From NCBI RefSeq assembly GCF_040412425.1, contig NC_089741.1:38366038-38430037 (forward strand): DNA of 64,000 nucleotides, read 5' to 3'. Each line of letters begins with the position of its first letter. The stretch's first letter is position 1. The notes under the pieces are model-generated. The model made no database searches. It was not told the origin of the DNA and saw nothing but the letters and a program-made list of their open reading frames with translations. A program made the position numbers and the translations under genes. Below, one piece after another: positions 12,601 to 22,689 of this stretch. The stretch comes from Macrobrachium rosenbergii. Lineage: Eukaryota; Arthropoda; Malacostraca; Decapoda; Palaemonidae.

Positions 12601-15600
12601 GTATTTCAGTGCTGCAAGGTAATTAAGAAACTTTAAAGTGATGGGGGTACAAGCAAAAGTCAAGCTTCTTTTCTCATACTGTCTTAGTTTTAGAAAGTAG
12701 TATAGAAGGTTACTGCTATAGGTAATTAAAATAAAAAAGTTGTTCATATACTTCTTGTGAAATAAAAATTATAAATACATCTCATTTCTTTTCCACAGAC
12801 CCCTTTTCCAGTTCAGCTCGAGAACCCTCACATTATCATGAAACATCAAGTGTGGGTTGGTACAATATGCAAGGGACCAGATGGCTTTGATCTAAATTCA
12901 TCTTATCAAAATAGGTAATTTTAAGTGTTTTGAAAAGTTGGCTCAGTTTGGGTGGTCCTTCTGTTTTATTAGAAATATCGTGTAGTTTCATAGGATGTGA
13001 CACTGCAGTCCCATATCAAAGTAATTCAAAGAAAAAGTATATACAAATCAAATCAATAAATAAAGGAAAAGAGTAAAGAACAATACTTAACAAAGCTGAA
13101 TTAGCCACATAGAATGTGTGGGGAGACAAGACAAATGATACAAAGGCTAAGGACTCAAGATCCCAAAAGCTGTAAATGTGGTGGAGCTGTCAGATCTGTC
13201 ACAAGCACATGCAGACCTGGACTTAGGACCAGTTTGTTAGCTAAGGCCTTGAAGAGTTTTCACCTTCATACAACTCAATATTCACAGCAATTTGTTAGTT
13301 TCGTACGTTTAGATAAGACATTAGGAGGAAAGTAAAAGAGCAGAATTGTGGAGTGCCATAATTAGGGGGTGACTTAGCAATGACTGTGTATGGTTTGTAC
13401 CTATTTACAGTAACATGTGCTTCTTTTTTCAGATATTTTAACATAGAACTAATTTCAGCATCTATTAAATGACAATTTGGTAGGATCAAATGTTTGGATA
13501 ATAACCTCAGATTGCTTCATTTAGGCCATTTTAAGGATTCGTTTTGACAGTCAACGTGTATTATTTTTTCTCATCAAAAATCATTCTTTAGAATTTATCT
13601 GGCTTGTAAAAGTACATGCCTTGGGCTTGCTATAGTTTTATATATAGCCCATGTACAGTATGCAAGAAAAGTGTCAAGTCAAAATATTAGGAACTTAGGC
13701 ACACTTCATCTTTGCTTCATAATTATATTGTAGTGGTGTACAACAGTCTCATTCAAACTTGAACTGAACTTTTTCTTGTAAATTGGCTCTGTCCAATAAT
13801 TGAATTGCAGTATTGTATTAAAACAATGAGTTTTATTTTACAGACATAATTGTAACGACCAGTTCGTTTTCATTTTATGAACTTTGTGTGTTGGATTTAA
13901 GTCTGGGTGGATACTATTGCATAAAAAAATTGCAAGAAGTTTATGCGTTGATTTTAACTTGGAGGAATGCTGTCTTGTAAACAGAAGGATCCTAAAACAT
14001 TGTTCTGAATTTAAGTCTAGCAGTATCTTACTAAACAAAGGATGAGTCACTGAAACTGTTAAAAATATTATGTCATTGCATCATGCATAAATGAGACAAA
14101 GCCCAGTTACTGAGCCTAACACCTAACATTGCTTTCCAGGAGCAACCCCAATTATATTCGTTCACTGGGACAGACCATTCTCAACTTTTCACGTATAATT
14201 CCTGACGGCCTCCTGGTTTTCTTCCCATCGTATCCAATCATGCGCTCGTGCAGGGACGAGTGGCAGAATACTGGAATTTGGAGTAAAATATCTCAGGGAA
14301 AGGTAAGAAAGTTTTAAGTGTGAAACGTAAGTGTTAGTGTAGCTCTGCTGTTTTTCTTTACCAAGAATGTAATTAAGATTTTAAGTGCTCAGTACATCAA
14401 TGTGTATTAAAATTAATGTTGTTGTGTACTGTGAATACTGTGTTTTTTGTGTCTGTTGTGAAATAGCTCATAATTGCAATGGTCTTTTTCAATTTTTCCC
14501 ATGTTCCAAGGAAATTTTTTTCATGATGAATTGCTTTTAGCTTAATTTAGTAATATTATCGTTATTATTAGGTAATTCTGAGAAACTTTTACTTTGCTTA
14601 AATGTATTTTGTACTGTATATCACTGCATCCATGAATTTGTTTTACAGCCAATATACGTTGAACCACAAACAAAGGAGGAATTCCAGAATGCCATGGTAG
14701 AGTTCTACCAGAAGGTCAGTGATCCTGCACACAAGGGAGCTTGCTTCATGGCAGTGTGTCGTGGAAAGGTAAGTGGCAATTTGAACGGGGTGTTACAGTG
14801 CGTGCGTGAACTCTTTAAGCAAAGGCTCTTCTTAATAAAATTTGATGCTCAGAAAAATGTCCACTCAAGACATTTCTTCAAGGAGGAACCTGTGATGCAG
14901 AAATTGCAGAGCTCTTTATGAAATATTTTCTAATATTCTCTGTGGATGGCTAAAAAATTTTACAGGATGGTAGAAACAGTTTGAGTTGTTAAGGTAAAAA
15001 ATTACTGCAGTAATTATTTTAAATATGAATGACTAATGATTCTTTTTCCTGCCATCCTTTGAAGTGTTCATGATGATTCTATACTTGTGATAAATCAGAT
15101 TTTCTTTGTTATAGTGATGTTAAATTCCATTGCCAGTTTCCCAGTTTATATTCAGCATTTTACAATATTTTATTTGGTTACAGAAATACTTCTTTCTTTT
15201 GCTTATACACTAAGTTTTAGTAAATATATCAGTTGTGGTTTTAAATGCTTCAATAAATGAGAAGCATGAAGTAGAGGACAATAGGAAATGTTGAAAATAC
15301 ACAAACTATTAAATTATTTACAAATGGTAAATCAGATCTGTGAAATATTTGATTAATTTATTCTCTAGCTTTCCAAGAAAGTTAATATGTCACTGAAACA
15401 TCTGTAAAACTGTCAGTTACACAAAAGAAATGTTTATTATTAACTTCTATGTCATTGTTTGTCTAAAATCAATTGTGCACCTACTTTTATTGTCTCTTAA
15501 CTCTAACCTAAAACTTTTTCATTATCAACTTTGCCTTTAAACTTACATCTTAACAGTGTAAACTCTTAAGTATCAGTATATAATATATTTTCTCTCTTAA

Positions 15601-18600
15601 CCAGATGCATGTCCCCAAGGCTTGGATTTTGCTGACCGAAATGGCCGTGCTGTAATTATCACTGGATTACCTTTCCCCCCAATTAAGGATCCCAGAGTGG
15701 TTTTGAAGCAGAAGTATCTTGATGACATGTTCTTCAAGAATAAGGTGAGAAATTATAAACTTTGAGAAATTATAAACTTTAATCAGATTTAAAAGACAAA
15801 ATTTGTGTAATAATCCTAATAATTATTTTTATTTCCCTGAGGTAGTAATTTACATAGCAGTAGAGTTACATGTTTAAAAGACTGCTGCAGTATATTTTGA
15901 AGCATTTACTTGGTCAAGATGTCCACTATATTAAATTTATCGAGATTACTGGACCCTAACAAAGAAAGTGGAAGATATATGACTACAGAATGCATAGATT
16001 CACAGCTGGAGCACAGTGAGAATATCATGTTACAAATGAGCAAGATGTGCTTAGTTACAATGTCCAGCAGTTGGAAAATAGACCAAGGTCTCAGAGTTTG
16101 AGATGACTTGTACATGTAATAAGAAGGGATGAGGAGCAGTCAGTCAGAAAAGTAGTAAGTATGGAAGTAGCAGGATGAAAATAACAGGGAAAGCCCCAAA
16201 ATTCATGGGAATATGGCTTAGATGAAGACCTCCCGGACAAGTTAGGAATGTGGGTGGAAAGTGCCGAAAGCAGGAGAGTGGATAGAATGTTTTATGTGTA
16301 ACCCCATTAAGGGAAAATCTGACTGAAGAAATTTATGACGATGACAAAAATCTGCAAGTAGAGCATCTGTGTGCTAGAGCGGAATAATTCACTGATTGAT
16401 ATGCAGCAGGTTTCTTTGATGAAGTTAGTTTTAGGGAGTGGGTACGCATTGCTGTTTGACTTTCAAGTATGACCGCTAATTTCTGTGATATAAGTCCTTT
16501 GCCAAGTACCTGTTTGTTTTCTTCTGCATGTATACATAACATGACCTTGGCAGCAATAAGAATATATTTTTACATTAAGAGTTGCTTAAAAGGTTATGCA
16601 TAGTAAGATGAGTTTCTTGCAAAGTACTTTACATTTTTCTCCCTCTTGTATACATAAAAATTTTTCCATCTGTAAGAATTTATTTTTTATGTTACAGACA
16701 GGCTTAAAAGGTCGTGAATGGTATACGTTAGAAGCCTCGAGAGCTGTAAATCAGGCCATTGGTCGTGTCATACGTCACAAAGATGATTTTGGAGCGATAA
16801 TTCTGTGTGACAACAGATTTGGAGGAGCTTTAATTTTTAAACTCCAGTTGTCTGCTTATCCAACCATGCACATGTTTATACATGTTTGGCCCCGCCATGA
16901 GAGATCTCACAAACTTCTTTAAAACTGCCCAGGCTGTGGTGAGTTTAGTTTTAATGTACAGAGTTTCAGCTCCTCCTGTAGATTTATATTTGTCATTTGA
17001 TTATTATTATGGTTATATATTTATATATATATTTTTTTATCAGTCTTCCCTATTCAACTGTGGTTTTTATATGTGTGGTTGAGTTGTATCTTTGCCTCTT
17101 AGGAGTCACCCTTTTTCTACATGTCTGGCACTGCCTAATGAGCCTCTACTTTTTGTGCAGCGAGTCCTGAGCTACTTGCATCTAGTTTTTCCATTGTGTA
17201 TTATTACCTTTGAAAGATGTTGCAGAAGATAATAGGAAAGTCAGAAAGGTGATATCAGTTATTTGAAAAGAAAAACCATAAATTTATAAATAGATCAAAA
17301 TATAAATTAATTAGTATAAAATGAGGTCAGTTGTTTTAGGATAGTATTGCATTGCATCTGTGCTTGAATTATTGAGGTTCTAATTTCACATCCTTCAATT
17401 GATTAGAAAAGAATTTATAGTTTTTTATATATGAAATTCTTTTGCATGAAGGGACAAAATAATATAAAGTTTTTATGTATGAAATTCTTTTGCATGAAGA
17501 GACTATTTTACAATACTAATGTGCAATTTTCTGTGCAGCTTCCTCAGCCAAAACCAAAAAGCAGTGGGCATCCTTCAGTTAGCGTAAGTTACGAAACGCC
17601 CGATTTGCCACCAGGCATTCCTGTATCGGCTCAGGGCCTTGAAGCCGGTCCTTCCCGGCCCGCCATTTCAAACGTGACAAGACAAAGCCTGTAAAAGCAT
17701 ATTTCTGGGCAGTCAAACTACAATAATGACTGGTCTGCTTCGAGTACGTATTTTATCGCCGGGTGCGAAGAAAAAAGGAGAAGCCCAAAGGTGACGGTTC
17801 TTTATTTTCTGCCCTGGAACAAAGAACTAGCGTGATCAGTTTTAATTCACTTAGTGCGTCATCTTCCAACTGCACAAAATATGAAACTCTCAAGTCGGGA
17901 AACAAGAAGAGGAAGATCAAAATTGTTTCGAAGAGTGAGAAGGAGGTGGAAGACTTGGTTAACAATCCTGGGAAATCTGGAAACGGTAGCAGTTTATCTA
18001 ATTGTCACATTAATGGAACTTCAGCAGCATCTGCGTCAGAGCCTAAAAAAGAAGGCACTTCGAATAGCCTTAACAATATAGCAAAGTATATCAAGGAGGT
18101 GGGTTATCTAAATTTGCTTCTTATAGCAAGTTAATCATTGCTTTTCTTATGATTATCATTATTACATGCCACAATTACTAAGACTGGATTAGTTTGTTAA
18201 GTTGGTCGACAACTAGAATAGATTTGTTGATAAGTGGCTTCAATTTAATTTATTTGACTGATACCTTTGACTCATGTAAAGTATACCCTGTCTTGTGTTT
18301 TCTGTCTCTTTGCTCCTTGCTAAGTACTGTAAACTTCCCTTTTACTTGGATGGATTGCTCTGTGAGGATGTATTGTAAAGTCATTTTCCAACTTTAATTA
18401 ACTTTGTACTGGTTTATAATCCTTGTTTAGTCGATTTCAATTTTAGTTTGTTTTTAGTTATCTTGATAATTGTTATTAATATTTAGTTCTTCTTTTTAAT
18501 TATCTTATGGTTATCAGTCTTGTTATTAATATTTAGTTCTCCCTCATTGGAAGTCATCCTCTCCATTCTTTGTACATTGTGGCAGCAGGAATTTAACATC

Positions 18601-21600
18601 TTCCACAAGCATTAATGAAATACCCGTGCATTGTTTGGCTGTCTTATCATATTGTTGGTTTCCACTGTCTTCTGTCATACATACCACTTTGGAATTGGTT
18701 TTTCACTCCACCCAAAATTTTTGTTTGTTGACCCTCTGTTCATGTGTTACAAACACAGTTACTGTGAGTTGCTTGCTTGCACTTGAAAGCTTTTAAATGA
18801 CCCTACCATGTTCACTTAAAAACGTGCTTGGAATGAGTAACTCTTGTTGATGGGAAGGTCAAACTATAACTGATGCCTGTTACTTTGTTTATGAGGAGCA
18901 CCTGAGCAGACCTTCATAAAAGCTTTTTAAAACTGTTTGCCATTTCTCTTACACTACAAAAACTTAAGTTCTGATAATATAGCAAGCAGGTTTTCCATTT
19001 TTGAAGTTTAGTCCTGATTGTATAGCAAGCAGGGTTTCCATTTTTGAAGTTTAATCCATTAGTTATGTGGACCACTGATTAGTTGAAAGCCCCTTCACCA
19101 TTGACAGAGTTTGTTTGAAAATTACATAAATTGTTACTGAAACACAGCAAAAAGAACTTGCTGTTGATTTAAAATTCATTTTCTCTCTGCAGGTCAAGTC
19201 ATCCCTCGGAACAGATATGTACAAACAGTTTTCAGAAGCAGTGAAAAATTACCAAAAAAACAAGGATTACGATGGCACAGTGGCTATACTTGTTCCTTTG
19301 TTCGTTGGCGAGCCCAAAAACCATACGTTGTTAAGAAGTAAGTGTCATTGCTTATTGGTACTAGGACAATATAATATTGATAAATATTGTATGGGTATCC
19401 TTCATAGGAGATTGAGAATCAGAGATCATAAAATTTGAACAGGAGTGTTGAATAGTAGTGTTAAAGTACTTTAAATCTTCAAATTATTCAAGCAGTGGTT
19501 ATAGAGTTTGAACAAACCTTATAAATTACAATGCTTGTCAAAATAATTTTGTCAATTTTAATACATGTACTTACACCGATTCCTGCAATTTTTGCTCTTG
19601 AGGAAGGTTTTAAACAGTTCAACTTTACCCAGCTTTTATCATTTCTTATCCACTCAATGGTTTTATTTGCTGTTTTCCCTAGATTTTTGAGGAGAAAAGT
19701 TTATAGTTAGTAATATGGTGCTCTTATTATTTACTCTCCAACATTCTGTTTTAGGAAACAATACAGCGTGTTCCTTGCATAGGATCTTCAATGGAAATTT
19801 TACTACAGCAGTGACCAGATAGAGTAATTGAAAACATTTCGAAGTTGTTTATATATTTATTTCCAGACTTTTGGGATATTCTTACTTGAATACAAATGAA
19901 TTATTTAATCACATCTTAAAATTTTAAAAAATATATTAAATACTGCCGCAGTCTGTCCTCATGCATGCTGCCATTGCTAGCTATCCTTGGGACTTATCCT
20001 CCTGACCTAGTCCATCCTAAAAGCCAGTTATCAGTACGTTAAGTTTTCCATTTTCAAGGCGTGATTATACTGCAGCCTCCTGCTCTTATCCATCCTAAAT
20101 GCCAGGTGCCAGTACGTTAAGTTTTCCATTCTCGAGGCATGATTATCCCGCTACTGACTGCAATTGAGGTCTCTTCTTGCCATTGCATCAGTTCCTGGCT
20201 ATCCTCGAGGGCTGATTTATGTTGCTGATTATACCCTAGGCCGGATTGTGCAGTTATTGATGGGCTGTTCTGAAGGCTGATCATCCTGCTACTGGACCTT
20301 CTGACCATGAAGACCTGATTTGCTGCTGCCTGTGCAAGCTATACCCTCGGTGTCTCGATCATGCTGCCCTTGCTCATGGCCTGCCCACCTGATTATGCCA
20401 CTGTGCTTGCCATCCTTGGGTCCTGATGGTACTTTCATGATTGTGCTGGCTGTCTTTTGATCAAAGCCTTTCTTCACTGCTGAACCTTTTTCAAAGTGTG
20501 ATTGTGCTGATGCTGCTGCTACTTATTTCCTCAAGGATTTATCATGCTGCTGCTACTCACTACTGCAAACATTCTCAAGGCATGATCCTGCTCCAGCTAC
20601 TGGTGATACTTGCCAGCTCTGTGGTCTGACTGTGCTGTAGCTACTGTTTACTATCCTTAAAGACCTGGTTGCACAGCTGCTTTCAGCTGTCCTCAGGCCA
20701 CCCATCCTCAAGGAATAATCATACTGACATTGTTGTCCTTGAGGCCTCTTGATTGTGCTGCTGCTTGAGGCCCGATTACTGTTCTCAAGGCCTGATTGTG
20801 CTGCTGCATGCTGTCCTGGAGGCCCAATTGGTCTGCTTTTCATAATTTTCTAGGTCTCATTGTCCTGCTGCTGCCATGGCTGCCTTCTGGCTTGATGGTG
20901 ACGGTGTATTGTCGTCTTTTAGGCAGGACTGTGCTGCTGCTTGTCCTTGAGGCCTGTCAGTGCTGCTGTACAGTATTCACAAGGCCTGATAGTGTTACTA
21001 CAGTACATGCAGTCCTTAAGGCCTCATTGTTTTGGTATCTCACCATTCTTCAGGTCTGTGTCTGCTACCTGTTGTCCTTGAGGATTAATCATGCTGCTGC
21101 ATGTCATCCTCAAGACCTGATCATTCTGCTATTCATTATTCTGAATGAATAGCAGAGGATGTTCAGCCATCCTCGAGTTCTGACATTCTGTTGCCCGTCT
21201 TCCTTGAAGCGTGATCATACTACTGCATTCCAATCTCGAGGCTTGATCGTCTTCCTGTTGGCCATTCTCATGGTCTGATTGTGCTGGTGCTGCGTGCATT
21301 CTCCTGCACATTACTGAATACCATCCTCAAGACGTGATTATCGTGCTACTGCAGTTCACTGTATTTGAGGCCTGTCACACTTGCAGCCTTAGTGTTGCTC
21401 CCAGTTGTTCTCGAGACCTGATCGACCTCATGGTTTGTAGTGTGCTGCCAATCATCCTATAGGTTTGATTGTGATCTTAATGCCACCCTTGAGGCCTGAT
21501 TGTCTCATTTCTCACCATTCTCACAATGTTGCTGTTTGCCATTCTCAAGGTCCAATATTGTTGTTTCTCGTCTTCTTTGAGGCCTGATCATCTTCCTACT

Positions 21601-22468
21601 CGCCATCCTTTTTGTATGATCATGTTGCTGCTGCTGCTGCTGTTCGCAGTTTTCAATACCCGATTGTCTTCTTGCACACCATCCTCAAGGGTTGATTATG
21701 CTGCTGCTTATCCTCTAGGCCTTGTCATGGTGCTGAATGCCATCTTCAAGTCTTGATCATCCTGCTGCTCACCTGTAGATCACACTGCTCCTTGTTGGGC
21801 TCGAGGCCTGATAAGTGTTGCTGCACTTCATCCTCACGGCCTAATCATTTTGCTGCTCAGCGTCCTCTACGTTTGATCATCCCGCTGCTCATAGTCCTCG
21901 AGGCTTGATGGTACTTGATTCATTGTCCTCAGGACTCGATCATCTTGCTGCTCATCGTCCTCTGGGTCTGATTGTGCTGCTCCTCATCATCCTTAAGGCT
22001 TGACTGTGCTGATACATGCCGTCACTAAGGTTACTTCCGCTGCTTTCCATTGGCAGTCACCCGAAGACCACTGAAAAAGTTATGTACTATTAGGAAGAGA
22101 CAATTTAATTGCAAATGAATTTTTGCAGTTGTAATTAATAAAAGAGCAAAGGCACCCTTCCAGGATATTTCTGTAATTAGTAGTTAGTGGTCAAACACAC
22201 TACTGAGGCATTTACATATGTAATGCAATAATTTTGTTCAAGGAAAATATTTTGTATCTGTAATCTGTATGAGCAAGCATAAATAACAAAAATAACTTAG
22301 CCAAGGAAGGAGCTGTTTAACAAAATACATGAATTACAGTAACAAGTAATTCTAGACATTTCATTCCTTTCTTTCCTCATTTCAGGATTTCAGCAATTCC
22401 TGAAGAAGGACCACCAAACCAAATTCCAAGAAATGTGTGCTGAACTTCTAGATTCTTCAGGCAGATAG
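4173..22468 (+). CDS. RTEL1: RTEL1, regulator of telomere elongation helicase 1 (19 coding exons; exons 15-17 have frame breaks)
   Basis: XPD-family superfamily 2 DNA helicase with a 4Fe-4S cluster; the family removes D-loops, T-loops and G-quadruplexes in the nucleus. Coding exons, each checked for GT-AG borders and phase: 4173-4274, 4924-5128, 5843-5934, 6641-6769, 8006-8203, 8805-8918, 9432-9563, 10482-10616, 10946-11089, 11690-11823, 12368-12458, 12799-12914, 14140-14302, 14649-14768, about 15605-15744, 16698-16938, 17539-18098, 19193-19337, 22386-22468 (stop TAG 22466-22468). The product is about 1,010 residues, close to other invertebrate RTEL1 proteins and shorter than vertebrate forms; the gene ends just after a harmonin-N-like domain, with no RING domain or PIP box seen. 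The start has A at -3. Frame is lost several times between 15.6 and 17.8 kb, so as written the sequence does not give one continuous product. Identity is secure; intactness is not. Confidence 0.93.
4715..4895 (-). repeat. SINE-like dispersed repeat, CCTATGAGGTCATT family (intron 1)
   Basis: Contains GTGCAACTGCGAGG, AGCGCTGAATAACCTCATAGG and TTTGGCCTAAATT. A matching copy lies at 6455-6615, and a longer copy in the opposite orientation at 44110-44425. Confidence 0.6.
5281..5530 (+). repeat. TTA-tailed SINE-like repeat, copy 1 (intron 2)
   Basis: A (TTA)n run at 5297-5347 is followed by GAACCTTATTCATATACAGT, AGCCCACAGCAGCCATTAG, TTCCAAAGAATTAGG and AATAGGAAATACAGAAAGAG. The same block order occurs at 7000-7290, 11930-12090 (inverted), 17205-17400 (partial) and 37680-37885 (inverted), which marks a mobile family. 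Confidence 0.65.
5843..8203 (+). CDS. RTEL1: RTEL1 exons 3-5: motif Ia and the 4Fe-4S cluster domain
   Basis: Exon 3 (5843-5934) encodes motif Ia, [11 protein letters not shown]. Exon 4 (6641-6769) and exon 5 (8006-8203) encode the iron-sulfur domain. The four ligand cysteines are present at about residues 144 (DQMCVHPE), 162 (HMCQIRV), 171 (KNCYYSN) and 206 (AFCPYYM), one residue before the human numbering, so spacing is preserved. Exon 5 continues into [12 protein letters not shown]. The intron between exons 4 and 5 holds a perfect hairpin and a TTA-tailed repeat. Confidence 0.92.
6455..6615 (-). repeat. SINE-like dispersed repeat, CCTATGAGGTCATT family (intron 3)
   Basis: Carries GTGCAACTGCGAGGTTTCCC, GTGCTGAATGACCTCATAGG and CGCTTGGCCTTTGGCC. 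It ends about 25 bases before the acceptor of RTEL1 exon 4, so part of the exon's upstream splicing sequence is derived from the repeat. Confidence 0.6.
6905..6956. repeat. Perfect hairpin, 22-bp arms, 8-nt loop
   Basis: Arm 6905-6926 (starts GGCTGTATTATGCG) is the exact reverse complement of 6935-6956, around loop GTATACAG. Flanks GAAAAGGA and ATCTTTTTC extend the pairing imperfectly. It lies in RTEL1 intron 4, just before a TTA-tailed repeat. Confidence 0.85.
7000..7290 (+). repeat. TTA-tailed SINE-like repeat, copy 2 (intron 4)
   Basis: Starts with an ATTATTATT tract and reads GGAGATGAACCCCTATTCAT, AGCCCACAGAGGCCATTG, AAGCTTCCAAAGAATAG and AATAGGAAATACAGAAAG, ending AGGTTCTAATTGCATTACA. 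It is the most complete copy and shows the likely 3' end shared with 17345-17400. Confidence 0.65.
8805..11089 (+). CDS. RTEL1: RTEL1 exons 6-9: DEAH box (Walker B) and Arch-domain region
   Basis: Exon 6 (8805-8918) carries Walker B as [11 protein letters not shown], with the DEAH box at about residues 249-252. Exons 7 (9432-9563), 8 (10482-10616) and 9 (10946-11089) are all phase 0 and encode a helical stretch, including [24 protein letters not shown] and [10 protein letters not shown], in the position of the Arch domain of XPD-like helicases. No frame problem is seen here. Confidence 0.88.
9090..9320 (+). repeat. Diverged member of the CCTATGAGGTCATT/GCACTGTAGGCATTACT repeat group (intron 6)
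   Basis: Blocks TGCACTGTTTGCAGTG, CCCCTAGCTTGCATCTG, TTTTACTTTACCTCCG and CACTGAATGGCTGGAGG match the order seen at 43150-43500 and, inverted, at 44960-45180. Confidence 0.5.
9621..9668. repeat. (CT)n microsatellite in intron 7
   Basis: Nearly pure CT run of about 46 bases. Confidence 0.95.
11690..14768 (+). CDS. RTEL1: RTEL1 exons 10-14: helicase domain 2, motifs III and IV
   Basis: Exon 10 (11690-11823, ends phase 2) encodes [11 protein letters not shown]. Exon 11 (12368-12458) carries motif III as [10 protein letters not shown]. Exon 12 (12799-12914, ends phase 2) encodes [15 protein letters not shown]. Exon 13 (14140-14302) carries motif IV as [12 protein letters not shown]. Exon 14 (14649-14768) ends [10 protein letters not shown] at a GTAAGT donor. 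Junction phases are compatible throughout. The base sequence across the last donor (AAG GTAAGT) itself reads K-V-S, which matters for the motif V problem in the next exon. Confidence 0.9.
11930..12135 (-). repeat. TTA-tailed SINE-like repeat copy 3 plus a short CT run (intron 10)
   Basis: Inverted copy: AATGAACATCATATTCATTGG, AAGCTTGAATTTCAAGTCAG and GGGCCCTGTGGGCTCATTTAG, followed by AATAAGAATAATAAC. A (CT)n run follows at 12109-12130. Confidence 0.6.
15605..15744 (+). CDS. RTEL1: RTEL1 exon 15: motif V region, junction not resolvable in frame
   Basis: The reading frame beginning with GGC at 15619 gives [20 protein letters not shown] and continues to FFKNK at 15744, a clear match to the region after motif V. 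RTEL1 proteins have V-S-E-G before LDF. Here the clean acceptor (AG 15603-15604) followed by phase-0 joining to exon 14 puts the exon in the wrong frame, because two extra bases precede the open frame. A shifted donor at 14773 would restore frame but give [12 protein letters not shown] found no 10-base micro-exon coding V-S-E in the intron. A base error near the CCCC run at 15613-15616 or real damage would explain it. Confidence 0.75.
16698..16938 (+). CDS. RTEL1: RTEL1 exon 16: motif VI, with an internal frameshift
   Basis: The exon opens in frame with [15 protein letters not shown] and motif [11 protein letters not shown], followed by AIILCDNRF and KLQLSA. After about 16856 the expected protein continues only in the next frame ([20 protein letters not shown], then FKTAQAV to the donor after 16938). 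One extra base or two missing bases at about 16855-16860 explains this. In the original frame the reading runs into a TAA at 16920-16922. Confidence 0.8.
17205..17400 (+). repeat. TTA-tailed SINE-like repeat, partial copy (intron 16)
   Basis: Shares AGATAATAGGAAAGTCAGAAAG, a TTTATAAATAGAT block and GCTTGAATTATTGAGGTTC with the copies at 5281 and 7000. The first half is missing or diverged. Confidence 0.5.
17539..18098 (+). CDS. RTEL1: RTEL1 exon 17: linker region with several frame changes
   Basis: The first part is open as [20 protein letters not shown] through [14 protein letters not shown] and stops at TAA 17692-17694. The likely continuation TKPVKAYF is in a second frame, [16 protein letters not shown] in the first frame again, and from about 17763 a third frame is open to the donor, with [27 protein letters not shown] and NNIAKYIKE. 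Basic and serine-rich stretches fit the linker between the helicase core and the harmonin-like domain. One change falls in an A run near 17770. At least three shifts are needed in under 120 bases. Confidence 0.72.
18979..19062. repeat. Tandem duplication, 43-bp period (intron 17)
   Basis: Two adjacent copies start ATAGCAAGCAGG at 18979 and 19022 and continue TTTCCATTTTTGAAGTTTA with few mismatches. Confidence 0.8.
19193..22468 (+). CDS. RTEL1: RTEL1 exons 18-19: harmonin-N-like domain and C-terminus
   Basis: Exon 18 (19193-19337, ends phase 1) encodes [20 protein letters not shown] and [19 protein letters not shown]. Exon 19 (22386-22468) encodes [20 protein letters not shown] and a short tail before TAG. 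This helical pattern matches the harmonin-N-like domain of RTEL1. A single domain is present and the protein ends there. The intron of about 3 kb between the exons contains a degenerate minisatellite. Confidence 0.88.
19941..22045. repeat. Degenerate minisatellite, about 2.1 kb, in the last RTEL1 intron
   Basis: A loose unit of about 35-50 bases is repeated dozens of times: GCCATCCTCAAGGCCTGATT followed by a GTGCTGCTG or ATCATGCTGCTG block. Copies vary in length and base, so no strict period is visible, but the CTCAAGGCCTGAT and CTGCTGCT cores recur to the end. The array has higher G+C than the intron around it. Open frames inside it on both strands (rich in Leu/Cys or in Gln/Ser) follow from the repeat and are not genes. 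Confidence 0.85.
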
Positions 22469-22652
22469 CACCTGTGGTCCACTGTCTTTGTCAGCAGCTA
22501 CAAACAATATAAATTATTGGTTCCTGTTAAACTGAGATACACCTTACTTTTCCTCCATTCATGACTGAAATATCCTATACATGAATACTGCATTTTTTTA
22601 TATATAAAACTTTCTAAATGGAAACGTTTTAGTTTTTTAATTTTTATTTTAT

Positions 22653-22658
22653 ATTAAA
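22653..22658 (+). terminator. Candidate poly(A) signal (ATTAAA) of RTEL1
   Basis: ATTAAA lies 185 bases after the stop codon and is followed within about 20 bases by a T/GT-rich stretch (TGTTTTTTGTAATGTGTTTTTT), as expected for a cleavage region. No AATAAA occurs between the stop and this site. Confidence 0.45.
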
Positions 22659-22689
22659 TATATCACTGCCAGTGTTTTTTGTAATGTGT

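Noticed and set aside
20117..21756. Several 60-118 codon frames on both strands
   Set aside because: All lie inside the degenerate minisatellite and reflect its unit.
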